Shown here piece by piece: positions 24,721 through 33,799 of a stretch of 64,000 bases of DNA (within the stretch, counting starts at the first letter, position 1; every line of letters starts with the position of its first letter). Source of the stretch: Desulfuromonas acetoxidans DSM 684 (GTDB taxonomy: Bacteria > Desulfobacterota > Desulfuromonadia > Desulfuromonadales > Desulfuromonadaceae); assembly GCF_000167355.1 (NCBI RefSeq), contig NZ_AAEW02000005.1:164522-228521 (forward strand), given 5' to 3'. The notes below the pieces were generated by a model. The model was not told the DNA's origin. It worked only from the letters and a program-made list of their open reading frames with translations, and did not search any database. The position numbers and the translations under genes are program-made.

Positions 24721-24735
24721 GCATTTAACATGCCA
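24721..24735 (-). promoter_or_regulatory. Sigma-54 (RpoN) -24/-12 promoter for nifB
   Basis: Leftward TGGCATGTTAAATGC, with the invariant GG and GC ten bases apart, against consensus TGGCAC-N5-TTGC. It lies about 190 bases before nifB, oriented toward it. No classic NifA site (TGT-N10-ACA) was found just upstream, so the activator is unknown. Confidence 0.6.
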
Positions 24736-24878
24736 AAAGCGCAAGAACGCTGCATACGGCGTTTTCGATGTCGATTCGGAGTTTTGCCCGAAGTTTTTCT
24801 CGACAAAATTGCCTAAGTGGTGGGCAAAACTTGTGCATCAGAGAAAACTTTTTAAGCATCATATATCAAATCACGCAT

Positions 24879-24918
24879 AAAAAGGGGGGAAAGCAATTCA
24901 ATGCCTTCCCCCTTTTTT
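24879..24918 (-). terminator. Rho-independent terminator
   Basis: Long A/T-flanked stem AAAAAGGGGG / CCCCCTTTTT, extended by partial pairing of the next bases, about 18-base loop. The flanks make it work in either direction; it probably ends leftward transcripts from the Lys-rich gene and shields the nifB promoter. Confidence 0.65.
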
Positions 24919-24921
24919 AAG

Positions 24922-25073
24922 CAGGATGTTGAAAAAGTCCCGTCCGGGGATTTTCCAACGACGCAAGCCGAAAATGCGATTTCCGTCTTGCTCACAAAAT
25001 CAAGTGCTTGAAAAACCTGTCCTTGATTTTGATCGCCGTCCATAGGCTCCACAGGCTGTTTTTCAACAGCCTG
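24922..25073. repeat. MITE-like element with 15-bp terminal inverted repeats
   Basis: Ends CAGGATGTTGAAAAA (24922-24936) and TTTTTCAACAGCCTG (25059-25073) are inverted copies with one mismatch. The right end is itself a perfect 9-bp hairpin (25052-25073). No coding capacity. A diverged relative of the right end lies at 61396-61417. Confidence 0.55.
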
Positions 25074-25118
25074 TTAGATCATCCAGAACAAAACAAACAC
25101 CGTCCAGATGCTGCCAAC

Positions 25119-25147
25119 AAGAGATTGGAAAGTTTTTTCAATCTCTT
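25119..25147 (-). terminator. Hairpin downstream of the Lys-rich gene
   Basis: 9-bp inverted repeat AAGAGATTG / CAATCTCTT immediately after the stop codon of the small gene. The leftward transcript has no T-run after it, so it may stabilise the message rather than terminate. Confidence 0.4.
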
Positions 25148-25148
25148 A

Positions 25149-25271
25149 TCAGGATAATTTTTTCAACTTTTTTTTCAGCTTTTTCAATTTGCCTTCCTGC
25201 TTGGCGACTTTTGCTTTTCTGGCTTTCATCTCTTTTTTCAGTGCCTTGACTTTTTTCGACGCTTTCGCCAT
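25149..25271 (-). CDS. Very small lysine-rich basic protein
   Basis: 40 residues, MAKASKKVKALKKEMKARKA..., with 18 lysines and one arginine; predicted to be one long amphipathic, possibly coiled-coil helix. A textbook AAAGGAGGGAACC precedes the ATG, so it is very likely translated. The ORF is open 23 codons upstream but without a ribosome-binding site. Such proteins may bind nucleic acid or the ribosome; this is inference from charge only. No named family is recognised. Confidence 0.65.
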   Translation of the reverse strand: MAKASKKVKALKKEMKARKAKVAKQEGKLKKLKKKLKKLS

Positions 25272-25410
25272 GGTTCCCTCCTTTGAAAGAATGATGTTAA
25301 GATGAGGCGCACCCATCTGCCAACAAAAAATGCATATCATTTGATATGCATTGTATATACATAAATGATCTGTTGGTAAAAGTCAAATCACACTATCAGG
25401 AGTCACTGCT

Positions 25411-25743
25411 GTGCCCGAAAATGAAACAGACCGCAAAAAATGGGAACAACTGTGCAAGCAATGCGGTTTATGTTGCTTTGAAAAGACTCGCCTGCCAAAC
25501 GGACGTATCATGACAACGCGCATCCCGTGCCGCTTTCTCGACCTGCATACGCGTCAATGCCGCGTTTATGAGCACAGATTTGAGGTGGGTGAAGAGTGCC
25601 AGAAATTGACACCGCAATTGGTAGCTGAAGTTGACTGGCTACCAGAGGAATGTGCCTATGTTCAATGGCACAAACAACAATGCGCAGTGCCGTCGGTTGA
25701 ACAAACGGATACTGCGCATCGCAAATCAAAAAAAAGAAGATAA
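25411..25743 (+). CDS. YkgJ/YcgN-type cysteine-cluster protein
   Basis: 110 residues with GTG start (CAGGAG nine bases upstream). The cluster CKQCGLCCFEKT near residue 15 followed by PCRFLDLHTRQCRVYEHRF and a later Cys matches the zinc/iron-chelating CxxCxxCC family. Function is unknown; a metal-binding role is assumed from the cysteines. It is convergent with the S1-domain gene. A second, different member of this family is at 54514-54918. Confidence 0.8.
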   Translation: MPENETDRKKWEQLCKQCGLCCFEKTRLPNGRIMTTRIPCRFLDLHTRQCRVYEHRFEVGEECQKLTPQLVAEVDWLPEECAYVQWHKQQCAVPSVEQTDTAHRKSKKRR

Positions 25744-25754
25744 TTTAAAACACA

Positions 25755-26954
25755 TTACTTCTTTTTACGTTTTTTCTTGTCCTGACTGGCTTTGAGCAAT
25801 TCGCCAAAGCTGCCCATTCCCGAACCACTGGACAACGAATCGCTCCAAGAGGTTTCCGTGGCTTCAACGGCCACACCTGCAGGCACCAAAGAGATCCGCT
25901 TCTGCTCTTCATCGATTTTCTCGATGGTCACGGCAAGCTCCTGGCCCTCTTTCAGAACCTCGCGCGGATGGTTGATCCGACGCCCCTCTCCCAACTTGGA
26001 GATATGGATCAGACCGTCAATCCCCTCTTCCAGAGTGACAAACGCACCAAACTGAGCCAGGCGGGAAACTTTGCCGGTGTGCTCACTGCCCACTGGGAAG
26101 TTATCGGCCACATTTTGCCACGGATCAGCCAAAGTATCGCGCAGACTGAACGAGAATTTGTTATTTTTCCAATCCAGGGATTTCACCACCAGCTCCAGAG
26201 ACTGGCCGACATGCAGCACCTCATTGAGATCTTCCACCCGGCTGTAAGCCACTTCGGAAATCGGCAACAAACCTTCAATACCGCCGATATCGACAAATGC
26301 ACCGAACTCACGAATCGATGTCACTTCGGCGGTCACGCGCATCCCCTCTTTCAAGGTTTCGCGTAAACTTTCCGCTTGGGATTGACGCTGCTCTTCAAGC
26401 AATACCCGTCGTGACACGACAATATTGCGTCCCTGCTCACTGAATTGACTGATCTTAACCTGAAAGCTCTGGCCGATCAGTTCTTCGGGATTGTCCTGAC
26501 GGCGCAGACCGATCTGCGAATAAGGGCAAAAGCTGCGCACATTGCCCGGCAGCATGATCTCATAGCCGCCCTTGATCTCTTTTTCGATCCGGCCGTCAAC
26601 AGGGATACCACTGCGCCAGGCTTCCTCCAATTGTTCATGACCGGAACGTCCACCACCAATTTTGGTGGTAAAACGAAGTTCACCGCCCTTGCGTGACATG
26701 AAAAACGCTTCAATTGTGTCGCCGACCTCAACACTCAGCTCACCTTCGTCATTCTGAAGTTCACGCACATCCAGCACGCCTTCACCCTTCTGGCCGACAT
26801 CGAGGAACACCCAATCTTTGCCAATTTGCAGAATAGTGGCTTCTGTTTTCTGGCCAATATCCAGACGCTGGCTGCCGCCCATGCTCTCTTCGAGCATCGC
26901 AGCAAAGTCTTCCTCTTCCATATCATCCTGCAAGTCAGTCGGTTCTTCGTTCAT
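25755..26954 (-). CDS. S1 RNA-binding domain protein (ribosomal protein S1-like)
   Basis: 399 residues from MNEEPTDLQDD. An acidic N-terminus is followed by four S1 (OB-fold) domains at roughly 33-100, 116-185, 202-271 and 289-359; the third and fourth carry the classic REFGAFVDIGGIEGLLPISEV and AQFGAFVTLEEGIDGLIHISKL. The C-terminal tail is basic (DKKKRKKK). Full S1 has six domains, so this is a shorter paralogue or regulator rather than the main rpsA product. It probably binds mRNA at the ribosome. ORF also opens with TTG three codons earlier. Confidence 0.85.
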   Translation of the reverse strand: MNEEPTDLQDDMEEEDFAAMLEESMGGSQRLDIGQKTEATILQIGKDWVFLDVGQKGEGVLDVRELQNDEGELSVEVGDTIEAFFMSRKGGELRFTTKIGGGRSGHEQLEEAWRSGIPVDGRIEKEIKGGYEIMLPGNVRSFCPYSQIGLRRQDNPEELIGQSFQVKISQFSEQGRNIVVSRRVLLEEQRQSQAESLRETLKEGMRVTAEVTSIREFGAFVDIGGIEGLLPISEVAYSRVEDLNEVLHVGQSLELVVKSLDWKNNKFSFSLRDTLADPWQNVADNFPVGSEHTGKVSRLAQFGAFVTLEEGIDGLIHISKLGEGRRINHPREVLKEGQELAVTIEKIDEEQKRISLVPAGVAVEATETSWSDSLSSGSGMGSFGELLKASQDKKKRKKK

Positions 26955-27098
26955 GCGATACAATCCCTGTTCAGAGGTTAGCGTGATTATCTGTTATTCC
27001 CGCGGATCATAGCATATTGCCAGGACAGTTCTATAGAAAGATCTCAAACAAAACCTGCCGTACCAAAACAAAGCGAGCAACCGTCTATAAGCGAGTTG

Positions 27099-29162
27099 TT
27101 ATCTATTCATAGATGGATCAATTTGAATAGGATTTCCATCATAGAGTCCTCTATCGGAATTATATATCCAAGGACTTGGCAACGAAAACACGCCAATATT
27201 AACAAAAGATCCATCTACAATAATAATAGGTACTTGTTCATCGAATTCGAATAGATCCTGATACGACATCAATTTAGGAACTAGCATTTCAAAAGAAACA
27301 TAATGAGTTTCGTAATCAATATCCGTTTCATGGAACGCGCCAATGAAAGGGTAAGAGATCGCGACAGGTGTATACATGTTATAAATATCTTTAGGGCCAG
27401 ATCCGACCGGTGATGGAGAAGCACCAAAATCGAGGGTAAGGTCAGACTCTACAACGCCATCGCCATTGGAGAGTTGAGAGGAAACAACCACTTCTCCATT
27501 AAGGGAGTAATCGAACGAAAATTCTTCGGTTTCATCAATGATCCCATTGGCATAATCATCGAAGGTGGTTGAATACTCTATTAAATGCCCCTCGCCATCA
27601 TAAGTGAATGCCGCGTGACTGATTTCATTCAATGGCAAGAAATTGTAATCATAGGGGTTATCCCGATTGTCGGGGTTATACCACTCTTTAAAAGAGTCAT
27701 AAGAAACAAGCAAACCATCCTGATAATTGCAATCAACCGACAGCGTCATTTGATAAGGAACAGACCCTACATCAAAAATCGACCCATACATACCCGCTCC
27801 TTCAACATCGAAGCCACTAAGGTAACCATTTTCATAGCGATAATTGATAAGCGTTTCCTGATCCAACCGATCCATATCACCATCCAGGTCCGTATCCATC
27901 TGATACCTATCGTGATAACGACTCAGCAAACCAGCGGTATACTCATACTCGTCTAAAGACTCTGTGTGCTCTTGTAACCCACCGGCATCTTCCTCATTCA
28001 CAGAATATTCTACTAATCGGCGTGTCAAGAGACCATTTTCATCGTAACTCCACTCATAATCATCGGTTTCTACGACATCGACAACACCATCTTCATTTTC
28101 ATCGGTGCTGGTATTTTTAAGAAAGTAAACCAACCGCCCATCGTCGTCATAGGCATATGTGAGGGTGATGACAGTGTCGACATCAGCACTGACATCATAG
28201 TTATCATAAGAGAATTCTTTTACACTCAATAATCCCGCAGCATTGTACTGATAGGTAATCGAGTAAGCTGTCCCCCCAGAGGGTGTCGCCAACGTTTCAA
28301 CCAGCCTGTTATCTTCGTACGTATGAACAAAAACAAGGCTTTCGGTTTCTACAACCGCTTCCACCGGGCCATCACCATCAGTATCCTGAATGTCTTCAGT
28401 CGAATAATTCGTGAGATTCCCCAGAGCATCGTAAGTATAGTTCTTCGTTAATCGCGTTAACGAGTCACAGACGCCATCACCATTTTCATCGACTTGTTCG
28501 TATAAATAACGAACCAAATACCCCGCTGAATCATAGGTATAACGCAAGGTGTCAACGGAGTGAGAAGAGAGTTCTTCACTCGGAAAACTGTACTCCCATT
28601 CTTCGACGCCATACTCAACAAGTGTTCCATCAGCCGCGTAACGATAGGTTTGTTCTCGCCGCTGATTCGGTACAGAGTAAAAGAAGCCGTTCTCGTTTAG
28701 TTCATAGCTTTCAAAAGCTAACTGCACGGGTGCCCCAAGAGGACTCTCCCTGTTCCACCCGCCAACACTATCTGCATCAAAAAGAGCCGTGAGAGCACTT
28801 TTTGATGCAAGCAAAGCAGTGGCCGTCAGATTGCTGGGTTGATATGTTTCAGTGACAACGTCCTGGCTATCGGCTGCACCATCCGCATCAACATCGTATT
28901 CGGTAATGGTCTGCACCTCGACAACCTGCATTTCATCATTGTACTGATAGCTAACCGTGGTACGGGTATCCCAGTGACCATCACCGTCGACATCCGTTGT
29001 TGTGACGACTTCTTCAGCACCATAAGGAAATCGGTTCAGGTCTGTAGAATCCACGCTCGTGCTGGGCGATGCTGAACCTCCGCCCCCACCTCCGCAGGCA
29101 GACAACAAAGAGAAACATACAATCAATACACAGCGAAAAACGTTCCTTAAAATTAACGACAT
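27099..29162 (-). CDS. Large lipoprotein with YD-type repeats and Ca-binding-like loops
   Basis: 687 residues. Signal peptide with lipobox LLSAC (Cys23) followed by a poly-Gly linker. The body holds about ten YD/RHS-like units (YTYDALGNLTNY, YAYDDDGRLVYF, WSYDENGLLTRR, FTYDGEGHLIEY) alternating with Asp-rich loops like those of EF-hands or thrombospondin type 3 repeats (DVDGDGHWD, DENGDGVCD, DTDLDGDMD). It is probably a surface-exposed, calcium-bound beta protein; no toxin tip or RHS core signature (PxxxxDPxG) is seen. GGAG lies six bases before the chosen ATG. Base composition looks more AT-rich than neighbours. Role unknown. Confidence 0.75.
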   Translation of the reverse strand: MSLILRNVFRCVLIVCFSLLSACGGGGGGSASPSTSVDSTDLNRFPYGAEEVVTTTDVDGDGHWDTRTTVSYQYNDEMQVVEVQTITEYDVDADGAADSQDVVTETYQPSNLTATALLASKSALTALFDADSVGGWNRESPLGAPVQLAFESYELNENGFFYSVPNQRREQTYRYAADGTLVEYGVEEWEYSFPSEELSSHSVDTLRYTYDSAGYLVRYLYEQVDENGDGVCDSLTRLTKNYTYDALGNLTNYSTEDIQDTDGDGPVEAVVETESLVFVHTYEDNRLVETLATPSGGTAYSITYQYNAAGLLSVKEFSYDNYDVSADVDTVITLTYAYDDDGRLVYFLKNTSTDENEDGVVDVVETDDYEWSYDENGLLTRRLVEYSVNEEDAGGLQEHTESLDEYEYTAGLLSRYHDRYQMDTDLDGDMDRLDQETLINYRYENGYLSGFDVEGAGMYGSIFDVGSVPYQMTLSVDCNYQDGLLVSYDSFKEWYNPDNRDNPYDYNFLPLNEISHAAFTYDGEGHLIEYSTTFDDYANGIIDETEEFSFDYSLNGEVVVSSQLSNGDGVVESDLTLDFGASPSPVGSGPKDIYNMYTPVAISYPFIGAFHETDIDYETHYVSFEMLVPKLMSYQDLFEFDEQVPIIIVDGSFVNIGVFSLPSPWIYNSDRGLYDGNPIQIDPSMNR

Positions 29163-29677
29163 CATTTTCTCCACAACAGATAAATTAATCTGAATATTAT
29201 AAATAACATTTATAAAAGGTGGACAATAATGTCTAATAATCAAAAGGTCAACGATTTTAACTTTCTGTTATTACAGAGAATCAGGCCAATAATCTTTATT
29301 CAATGATTCTGATGAATTTTCAAATTTTTTAGCTATGACGATAGACATACCTCGGCAGACTTTTGGCATGCCATTTCGGTTAAAAGTAACAAAATGGCAT
29401 CATACGTTCTTTTGGAGGAACATGTTCTGCCCAAGGGAAGTATCTGACGATAAATTCTGATCACAACAGCAACCCGGTGGTTACCGTTAATGCCAATTTG
29501 TTGCTGGTCGTTGAAAACGATAAACCCACGGGTCACAGAAGCAAACAGAGTCTTTGCGGAAGAGAGGGCATGGCAGAGAGAGTAAGGTAAGTCGCTGACA
29601 ACAGAACAACAATAGACGGTGAATGATTGAAGGCCGTTGCCCAAAGCATACCTTCAATCATCCCAGACAATTGCTCC
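29163..29677. other. AT-rich gap between the YD lipoprotein and SAP-domain genes
   Basis: About 515 bases. It contains the lipoprotein promoter region but no gene I can support. A 103-codon leftward ORF (29333-29644) starts with TTG, lacks a ribosome-binding site and has no recognisable domain; it could be a decayed gene. Confidence 0.4.
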
Positions 29678-29857
29678 CTAATTGCAGTCCCGGCGCCACA
29701 TGCAGATTTCCTGTCCACAGTTCTCGCGACTATGGGTATCAAAACAGATCGGATTTCCTTCAGCACGCTGAATGGCTCGAATCAGATCGACTTTCTTCAT
29801 GTTGGAAGTTTTAACGCCCATCTCTTTGGCAATCACTTTAATCTCGGCAACCGTCAT
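29678..29857 (-). CDS. SAP / Rho N-terminal-like small protein with Cys-rich tail
   Basis: 59 residues from MTVAEIKVIAKEMGV. The helix-turn-helix-like MTVAEIKVIAKEMG...MKKVDLIRAIQ is a SAP/Rho-N domain, a nucleic-acid-binding unit, followed by CFDTHSRENCGQEICMWRRDC with four Cys. AGGAGGGAAAG precedes the start, and the longer ORF start at 29881 has none. Similar short proteins occur in Geobacter relatives. Function unknown; nucleic-acid binding with a metal or redox tail is a reasonable guess. Confidence 0.75.
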   Translation of the reverse strand: MTVAEIKVIAKEMGVKTSNMKKVDLIRAIQRAEGNPICFDTHSRENCGQEICMWRRDCN

Positions 29858-30118
29858 CTTTCCCTCCTGAATGTTGAACAAGACAGCATGTTTATTTTGT
29901 TAATCGTGAAAAGTATAGCGCCGGTTTTTTGAATTGCGAGTCGCAAGAGATATTTTTTTCACAACTTAAACATTAGGCCAACAGTTTGTTTTTACGTTGT
30001 TTTTCATGAAAGCGGCTGACAACAAATAAAGCCAAAAGGCACGATGAGAAAATCGTCTGTTATGGTATAAGAAATCTCTATTGCATCAATAACATTCAAT
30101 CGGATTCAGGAGCGTCTT

Positions 30119-30517
30119 ATGGCTTACACTTTTGACACCATCGTGAACAAACCTTTTGATGAGGTGATTGAACTGGTAACTGCAGAACTGAAAAAAGAGG
30201 GGTTCGGTATCCTCACGGAAATTAACGTCAAAGCCACAATGAAGAAGAAACTAGAGGTGGATATCCCTCCCTATGAGATTCTTGGAGCCTGTAACCCACA
30301 CTTCGCCCATCAGGCGATACAGCAGGAACCCAAGATCGGCGCCATGCTGCCCTGCAATGTCATCGTCCGGGAATTGGCACCTGAGCAGGTCGAGGTGTCC
30401 GCCATCGACCCGATTGCCTCGATGCGGGCCGTGAACAATCCAGACCTGATGAACGTGGCGGATCAGGTACAGTCGAAATTAAAAAAAGTCATTGAAGCAT
30501 TATCAGCAGCAGACTGA
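30119..30517 (+). CDS. DUF302 family protein
   Basis: 132 residues, MAYTFDTIVNKPFDEVIELVTAELKKEGFGILTEINV..., the standard start of DUF302, continuing with PPYEILGACNPHFAHQAIQQEPKIGAMLPCNVIVREL. Structures of the family show a small alpha/beta dimer; function is unknown, with some members possibly binding metals or haem. CAGGAG precedes the ATG. Ends at a strong terminator shared with the convergent PsiE-like gene. Confidence 0.88.
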   Translation: MAYTFDTIVNKPFDEVIELVTAELKKEGFGILTEINVKATMKKKLEVDIPPYEILGACNPHFAHQAIQQEPKIGAMLPCNVIVRELAPEQVEVSAIDPIASMRAVNNPDLMNVADQVQSKLKKVIEALSAAD

Positions 30518-30534
30518 TACATGGATCGCGCATA

Positions 30535-30572
30535 AAAAAAACGACGGTCTCAACAAAGGCCGTCGTTTTTTC
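30535..30572. terminator. Bidirectional rho-independent terminator
   Basis: ACGACGG / CCGTCGT stem extended by A/T pairs, 12-base loop, with an A-run on the left and T-run on the right. It serves the DUF302 gene (rightward) and the PsiE-like gene (leftward). Confidence 0.85.
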
Positions 30573-30618
30573 ATCATCTCTTTTCCGGACGTGAGGATAA
30601 AAGTCAACAAGCCCTTTC

Positions 30619-31077
30619 TTAGTCTTTCCCGTTGCCAAGTTTCTCTTTTTGTTCGAGCGAAACCACCAGCCAGTATCCAATACTCATGGACAGAGTCACA
30701 CCCGCTGTGGCCCACATATATTCCGGTGAAACAGCGTCGTAATCGAGAATGATCACTTTTCGGGCAATCGCCATCAGGGCTGTCGCCAGTACGATTTTAA
30801 CGTGAATAACATCTTCGCGTAGATAAATCACAATATTGACAAAAATCTCTATGGCAATAAGCACCGCCATAAAAGCGCCAAATGTTGCCAGGATGTCGCC
30901 GATGGTCAACATAAAGCGCGGTGGTTCCATTAATTTGGTGTAGAGCACCCAAACCACATCGGCAACGCCCCACAAGATCACCAGCGTCATCAACACCGAC
31001 AGAATACGTACAGCGACATGAATCACCCGGCGCGATGCCTGTACAATCGGTTCATTAGGATTTTCAAGATCGTCCAT
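30619..31077 (-). CDS. PsiE-like membrane protein
   Basis: 152 residues with four predicted transmembrane helices (from about residue 20, 55, 80 and 120), including IHVKIVLATALMAIARKVIILDY, the conserved core of the phosphate-starvation-inducible PsiE family. The function of the family is not known. AGGAG is well placed. It is the last gene of the leftward run from the TPR lipoprotein, about 60 bases after the OppB-like permease, where an OppC gene would be expected instead. Confidence 0.8.
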   Translation of the reverse strand: MDDLENPNEPIVQASRRVIHVAVRILSVLMTLVILWGVADVVWVLYTKLMEPPRFMLTIGDILATFGAFMAVLIAIEIFVNIVIYLREDVIHVKIVLATALMAIARKVIILDYDAVSPEYMWATAGVTLSMSIGYWLVVSLEQKEKLGNGKD

Positions 31078-31139
31078 AGGCTTTCTCCTGTTTTTTTACA
31101 GTGTGCCGCGAAACCAAAAAACGGCAAGTGAACAGACCG

Positions 31140-32117
31140 TCAGGATTGATTACGAATCCGCGGGTCAGCCAGGGCATACCCGACATCTGCAAGAAGATTT
31201 CCCACCAGTGTCAACACCGCGCCGATGACCAGAATCCCCATAATCAATGGATAATCGCGCATCATCACGCCATCGTAAAACAGCTTGCCCATACCGGGGA
31301 TGGCAAAGATACTTTCAAAAATAACACTGCCACCAATCAGCCCCGGCACCGACAAGCCGAGGAGGGTGATCAACGGCAACAAGGCATTCCGCAACGCGTG
31401 CTTGCCGATAACAATTTTTTCCGATAACCCTTTGGCTCTTGCGGTAAGAATATAATCCTGCTGAACCACTTCCAGCATGTTGGATCGCATATAACGGGAA
31501 AAACCAGCCAGCCCCCCGAAGGCCGACACTAGAATCGGCAGCATTAAATGATGAATGACATCCCAAATCTGCTGTGGCCCGGTCAAATATTCATGACCAA
31601 GGGATTTGATGCCGGAAATAGGAAACCAGCCAAGGTAGACACCGAGATAATCCATGAGCAGCAATGCCAACCAGAACGATGGCGTGGCGAAACCGATGAA
31701 GACAAATAAGGTGGTCAACCGGTCAAAAGTTGAATTACGCCGCGTTGCCGATAAAATCCCTATCGGGATTGACACCGCCAGAATCAGAGCAATGGACAAG
31801 ACGTTGATCAGCACGGTAATAGGCAGGCGTTCGACGATTTTATCCCACACCGGACGGCGATCCTGCGAAAACGAGGTGCCGAAGTCAAGCTGCACCAACC
31901 GCTTGACCCACTGACCGTATTGAACCGCCAACGGTTGATCAAGCCCATACTGGGCGCGCAACCGTTCTTTCAATTCAACACCGGCATCAGGATTAAGGTC
32001 GGTTTGCAGGTCCGTGGGTTCACCGGGTGCCAGATGAATCACCGTAAAGGAGATCAGGGTAATCCCCAGCAACAGGGGCACCATCATCACCAGTCGTTTT
32101 GCCAGATAAAGAACCAT
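31140..32117 (-). CDS. Oligopeptide/dipeptide ABC transporter permease, OppB/DppB-like
   Basis: 325 residues, six transmembrane helices, N-terminal [24 protein letters not shown] and the cytoplasmic EAA-type loop ([25 protein letters not shown]), typical of OppB/DppB. It pairs with a second permease (OppC) and two ATPases to import peptides, nickel or similar. Only the binding protein gene is beside it here; OppC, OppD and OppF are absent from the window. Starts 11 bases after the binding-protein stop with GAGG upstream. Confidence 0.88.
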   Translation of the reverse strand: MVLYLAKRLVMMVPLLLGITLISFTVIHLAPGEPTDLQTDLNPDAGVELKERLRAQYGLDQPLAVQYGQWVKRLVQLDFGTSFSQDRRPVWDKIVERLPITVLINVLSIALILAVSIPIGILSATRRNSTFDRLTTLFVFIGFATPSFWLALLLMDYLGVYLGWFPISGIKSLGHEYLTGPQQIWDVIHHLMLPILVSAFGGLAGFSRYMRSNMLEVVQQDYILTARAKGLSEKIVIGKHALRNALLPLITLLGLSVPGLIGGSVIFESIFAIPGMGKLFYDGVMMRDYPLIMGILVIGAVLTLVGNLLADVGYALADPRIRNQS

Positions 32118-32128
32118 AGGTGCCTCGC

Positions 32129-33799
32129 TTAGCGTTGATATTTCTGCAGTGCCTCAGGCACATACCAGCGAATAAAGTTATGCATAATGCCACTGGGCGC
32201 TTCCTCAATGCCGTGAAAACGGCGGGCGACAACTGGCAAAGAATCCGGAACGAACAGAAACGTATAGGGCTGCTCTTCTGCAAGAATTTCCTGAAATTCA
32301 TCGTAAATTTTCTTACGCTCGGCCTGATCAAAGGTGGAGCGTCCCTGCTCCAACAACTCATCAACCCGATCATTCTTAAAACCGATAAAGTTCAAACCGT
32401 TGGGTCCGGTTTTACTCGAATGCCAGACATTGTACGCATCGGGATCAATGGGCACGGTCCAGGCCATGATCGTTACATCAAAATTCCCCGGGTTGATAAA
32501 TTCCTTTAGCAATGATGCCCATTCGATCACGCGCAATTTCGCATCCACACCGATCTCCTGAAAGCGGCGTTGGATGATTTCACCACTTTTAATACGCTGA
32601 TCGTTGCCTTGATTGGTAATCATGGTAAATGCCAGCGGCGTACCGTCTTTGTCGCGGATACCGTCGCCGTCATGGTCACTCCAGCCAGCCTCATCAAGTA
32701 AGGTTTTGGCTTTGGCCGGATCATAAGGATACGGTTTGATCTTGGCATTATTAGGCCAGCTGCCCGGTTTATAGGGACCGTTGGCTGGCTGCCCCAATCC
32801 CAGCAGAACACCGTCAACCAGCTCCTGTTTGTTAATGGCATAAGACAACGCCTGGCGCACCCGGCGATCCTGGAACATCGGTTTGTTGAGATTGTAGCCC
32901 AGATAGGTATAGGAAAAAGCCGGATAGCGGTATTTATTGAAGCGGCGCACAAAACCAGGCGCTTTGGTCTGACGGGCATATTGCAGGGGGGTCAGTCCCA
33001 TCTTATCCAATCCGCCCGATTGCAACTCAAGAAACATGGTAGTTAAATCGGGGATAATACGAAAGACGATGCGCTTGATGTAGGGCGCTCCTTCAAAGTA
33101 ATCCTCGTTGCGCTCAAGAACAATCTTCTCTCCCTGAAGCCATTCAACAAACCGGTAAGGTCCGGTTCCGATGGGCGCCCGTGCCAGTGGACTGGTGGCA
33201 ATCTCCTGCCCTTCAAGCAGATGCTTTGGATGGATGCCCATTCCCCAACTGATCAGAGCGGATGCCAGAGGCTTCTTGTAGCGAACAATAAACGTGTAGG
33301 GATCAGGGGCTAAGGCTTCCGTCACCTGCTTATAGCGCTCTGAATACGCGGTTGGCGTTTCCGGGTCGATCAACAACTGATAAGTAAACAGAACATCGGC
33401 AGAGGTAAACGGCGCACCATCGTGCCAGCGCACATCATGTCTGAGGTGAAAAACAATCTCCAGTCCATCGTCAGAGACCTGCCAGGATTCGGCCAAATCA
33501 CCTTCAAATTCGAGGTCTTTATTGTAACGGATCAGACCGTTGTAGATCGCGGACGATACTTCCGTGGATGCCGAATCGGTCGACAACATCGGCAGCAAGT
33601 TACTGGCGTCAGCAATGGTACCGGTAATAATTGTGTCACCGGGCACCGGCGTGGTGTCATCACCCTCTTTTTCCAGCAAAACGTCCTGCTGGCGGCAACC
33701 GACCATCAACAACACCATGATCAGGAGGCCCCAAATGATCAGACGGCGACTGAGTACAAGAGGCTCAGATGTGAACTTAAAGATTGTTCGATGACTCAT
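32129..33799 (-). CDS. Peptide ABC transporter substrate-binding lipoprotein
   Basis: 556 residues from MSHRTIFKF, with a long N-region and lipobox LMVGC (Cys35). SBP family 5 (OppA/DppA) features: [39 protein letters not shown], then [18 protein letters not shown] and [16 protein letters not shown]. It captures peptides or a nickel/opine-like ligand in the periplasm. The start overlaps the end of the LolB-like gene by 23 bases and has GGAG upstream; the ORF reaches 33817. Co-transcribed with the OppB-like permease. Confidence 0.88.
   Translation of the reverse strand: MSHRTIFKFTSEPLVLSRRLIIWGLLIMVLLMVGCRQQDVLLEKEGDDTTPVPGDTIITGTIADASNLLPMLSTDSASTEVSSAIYNGLIRYNKDLEFEGDLAESWQVSDDGLEIVFHLRHDVRWHDGAPFTSADVLFTYQLLIDPETPTAYSERYKQVTEALAPDPYTFIVRYKKPLASALISWGMGIHPKHLLEGQEIATSPLARAPIGTGPYRFVEWLQGEKIVLERNEDYFEGAPYIKRIVFRIIPDLTTMFLELQSGGLDKMGLTPLQYARQTKAPGFVRRFNKYRYPAFSYTYLGYNLNKPMFQDRRVRQALSYAINKQELVDGVLLGLGQPANGPYKPGSWPNNAKIKPYPYDPAKAKTLLDEAGWSDHDGDGIRDKDGTPLAFTMITNQGNDQRIKSGEIIQRRFQEIGVDAKLRVIEWASLLKEFINPGNFDVTIMAWTVPIDPDAYNVWHSSKTGPNGLNFIGFKNDRVDELLEQGRSTFDQAERKKIYDEFQEILAEEQPYTFLFVPDSLPVVARRFHGIEEAPSGIMHNFIRWYVPEALQKYQR

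Larger units (their letters stand above)
24531..25148. other. Regulatory and repeat-bearing gap upstream of nifB
   Basis: About 620 bases without a gene. From left to right: terminator just before nifB (24559-24592), additional hairpins in the presumed leader (one near 24662-24676, GGCCA/TGGCC; one near 24681-24694, CCTTC/GAAGG), a -24/-12 promoter (24721-24735), a terminator (24879-24918), a 152-bp element with terminal inverted repeats (24922-25073), and a hairpin after the Lys-rich gene (25119-25147). A 66-codon leftward ORF within it is not believed. Confidence 0.6.

Noticed and set aside
24852..25052. 66-codon leftward ORF
   Set aside because: It is mostly a translation of the terminator and the MITE-like element, with no start signal.
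29333..29644. 103-codon leftward ORF in the gap after the SAP-domain gene
   Set aside because: TTG start, no Shine-Dalgarno, no domain, mixed composition. A decayed gene is possible but not supported.
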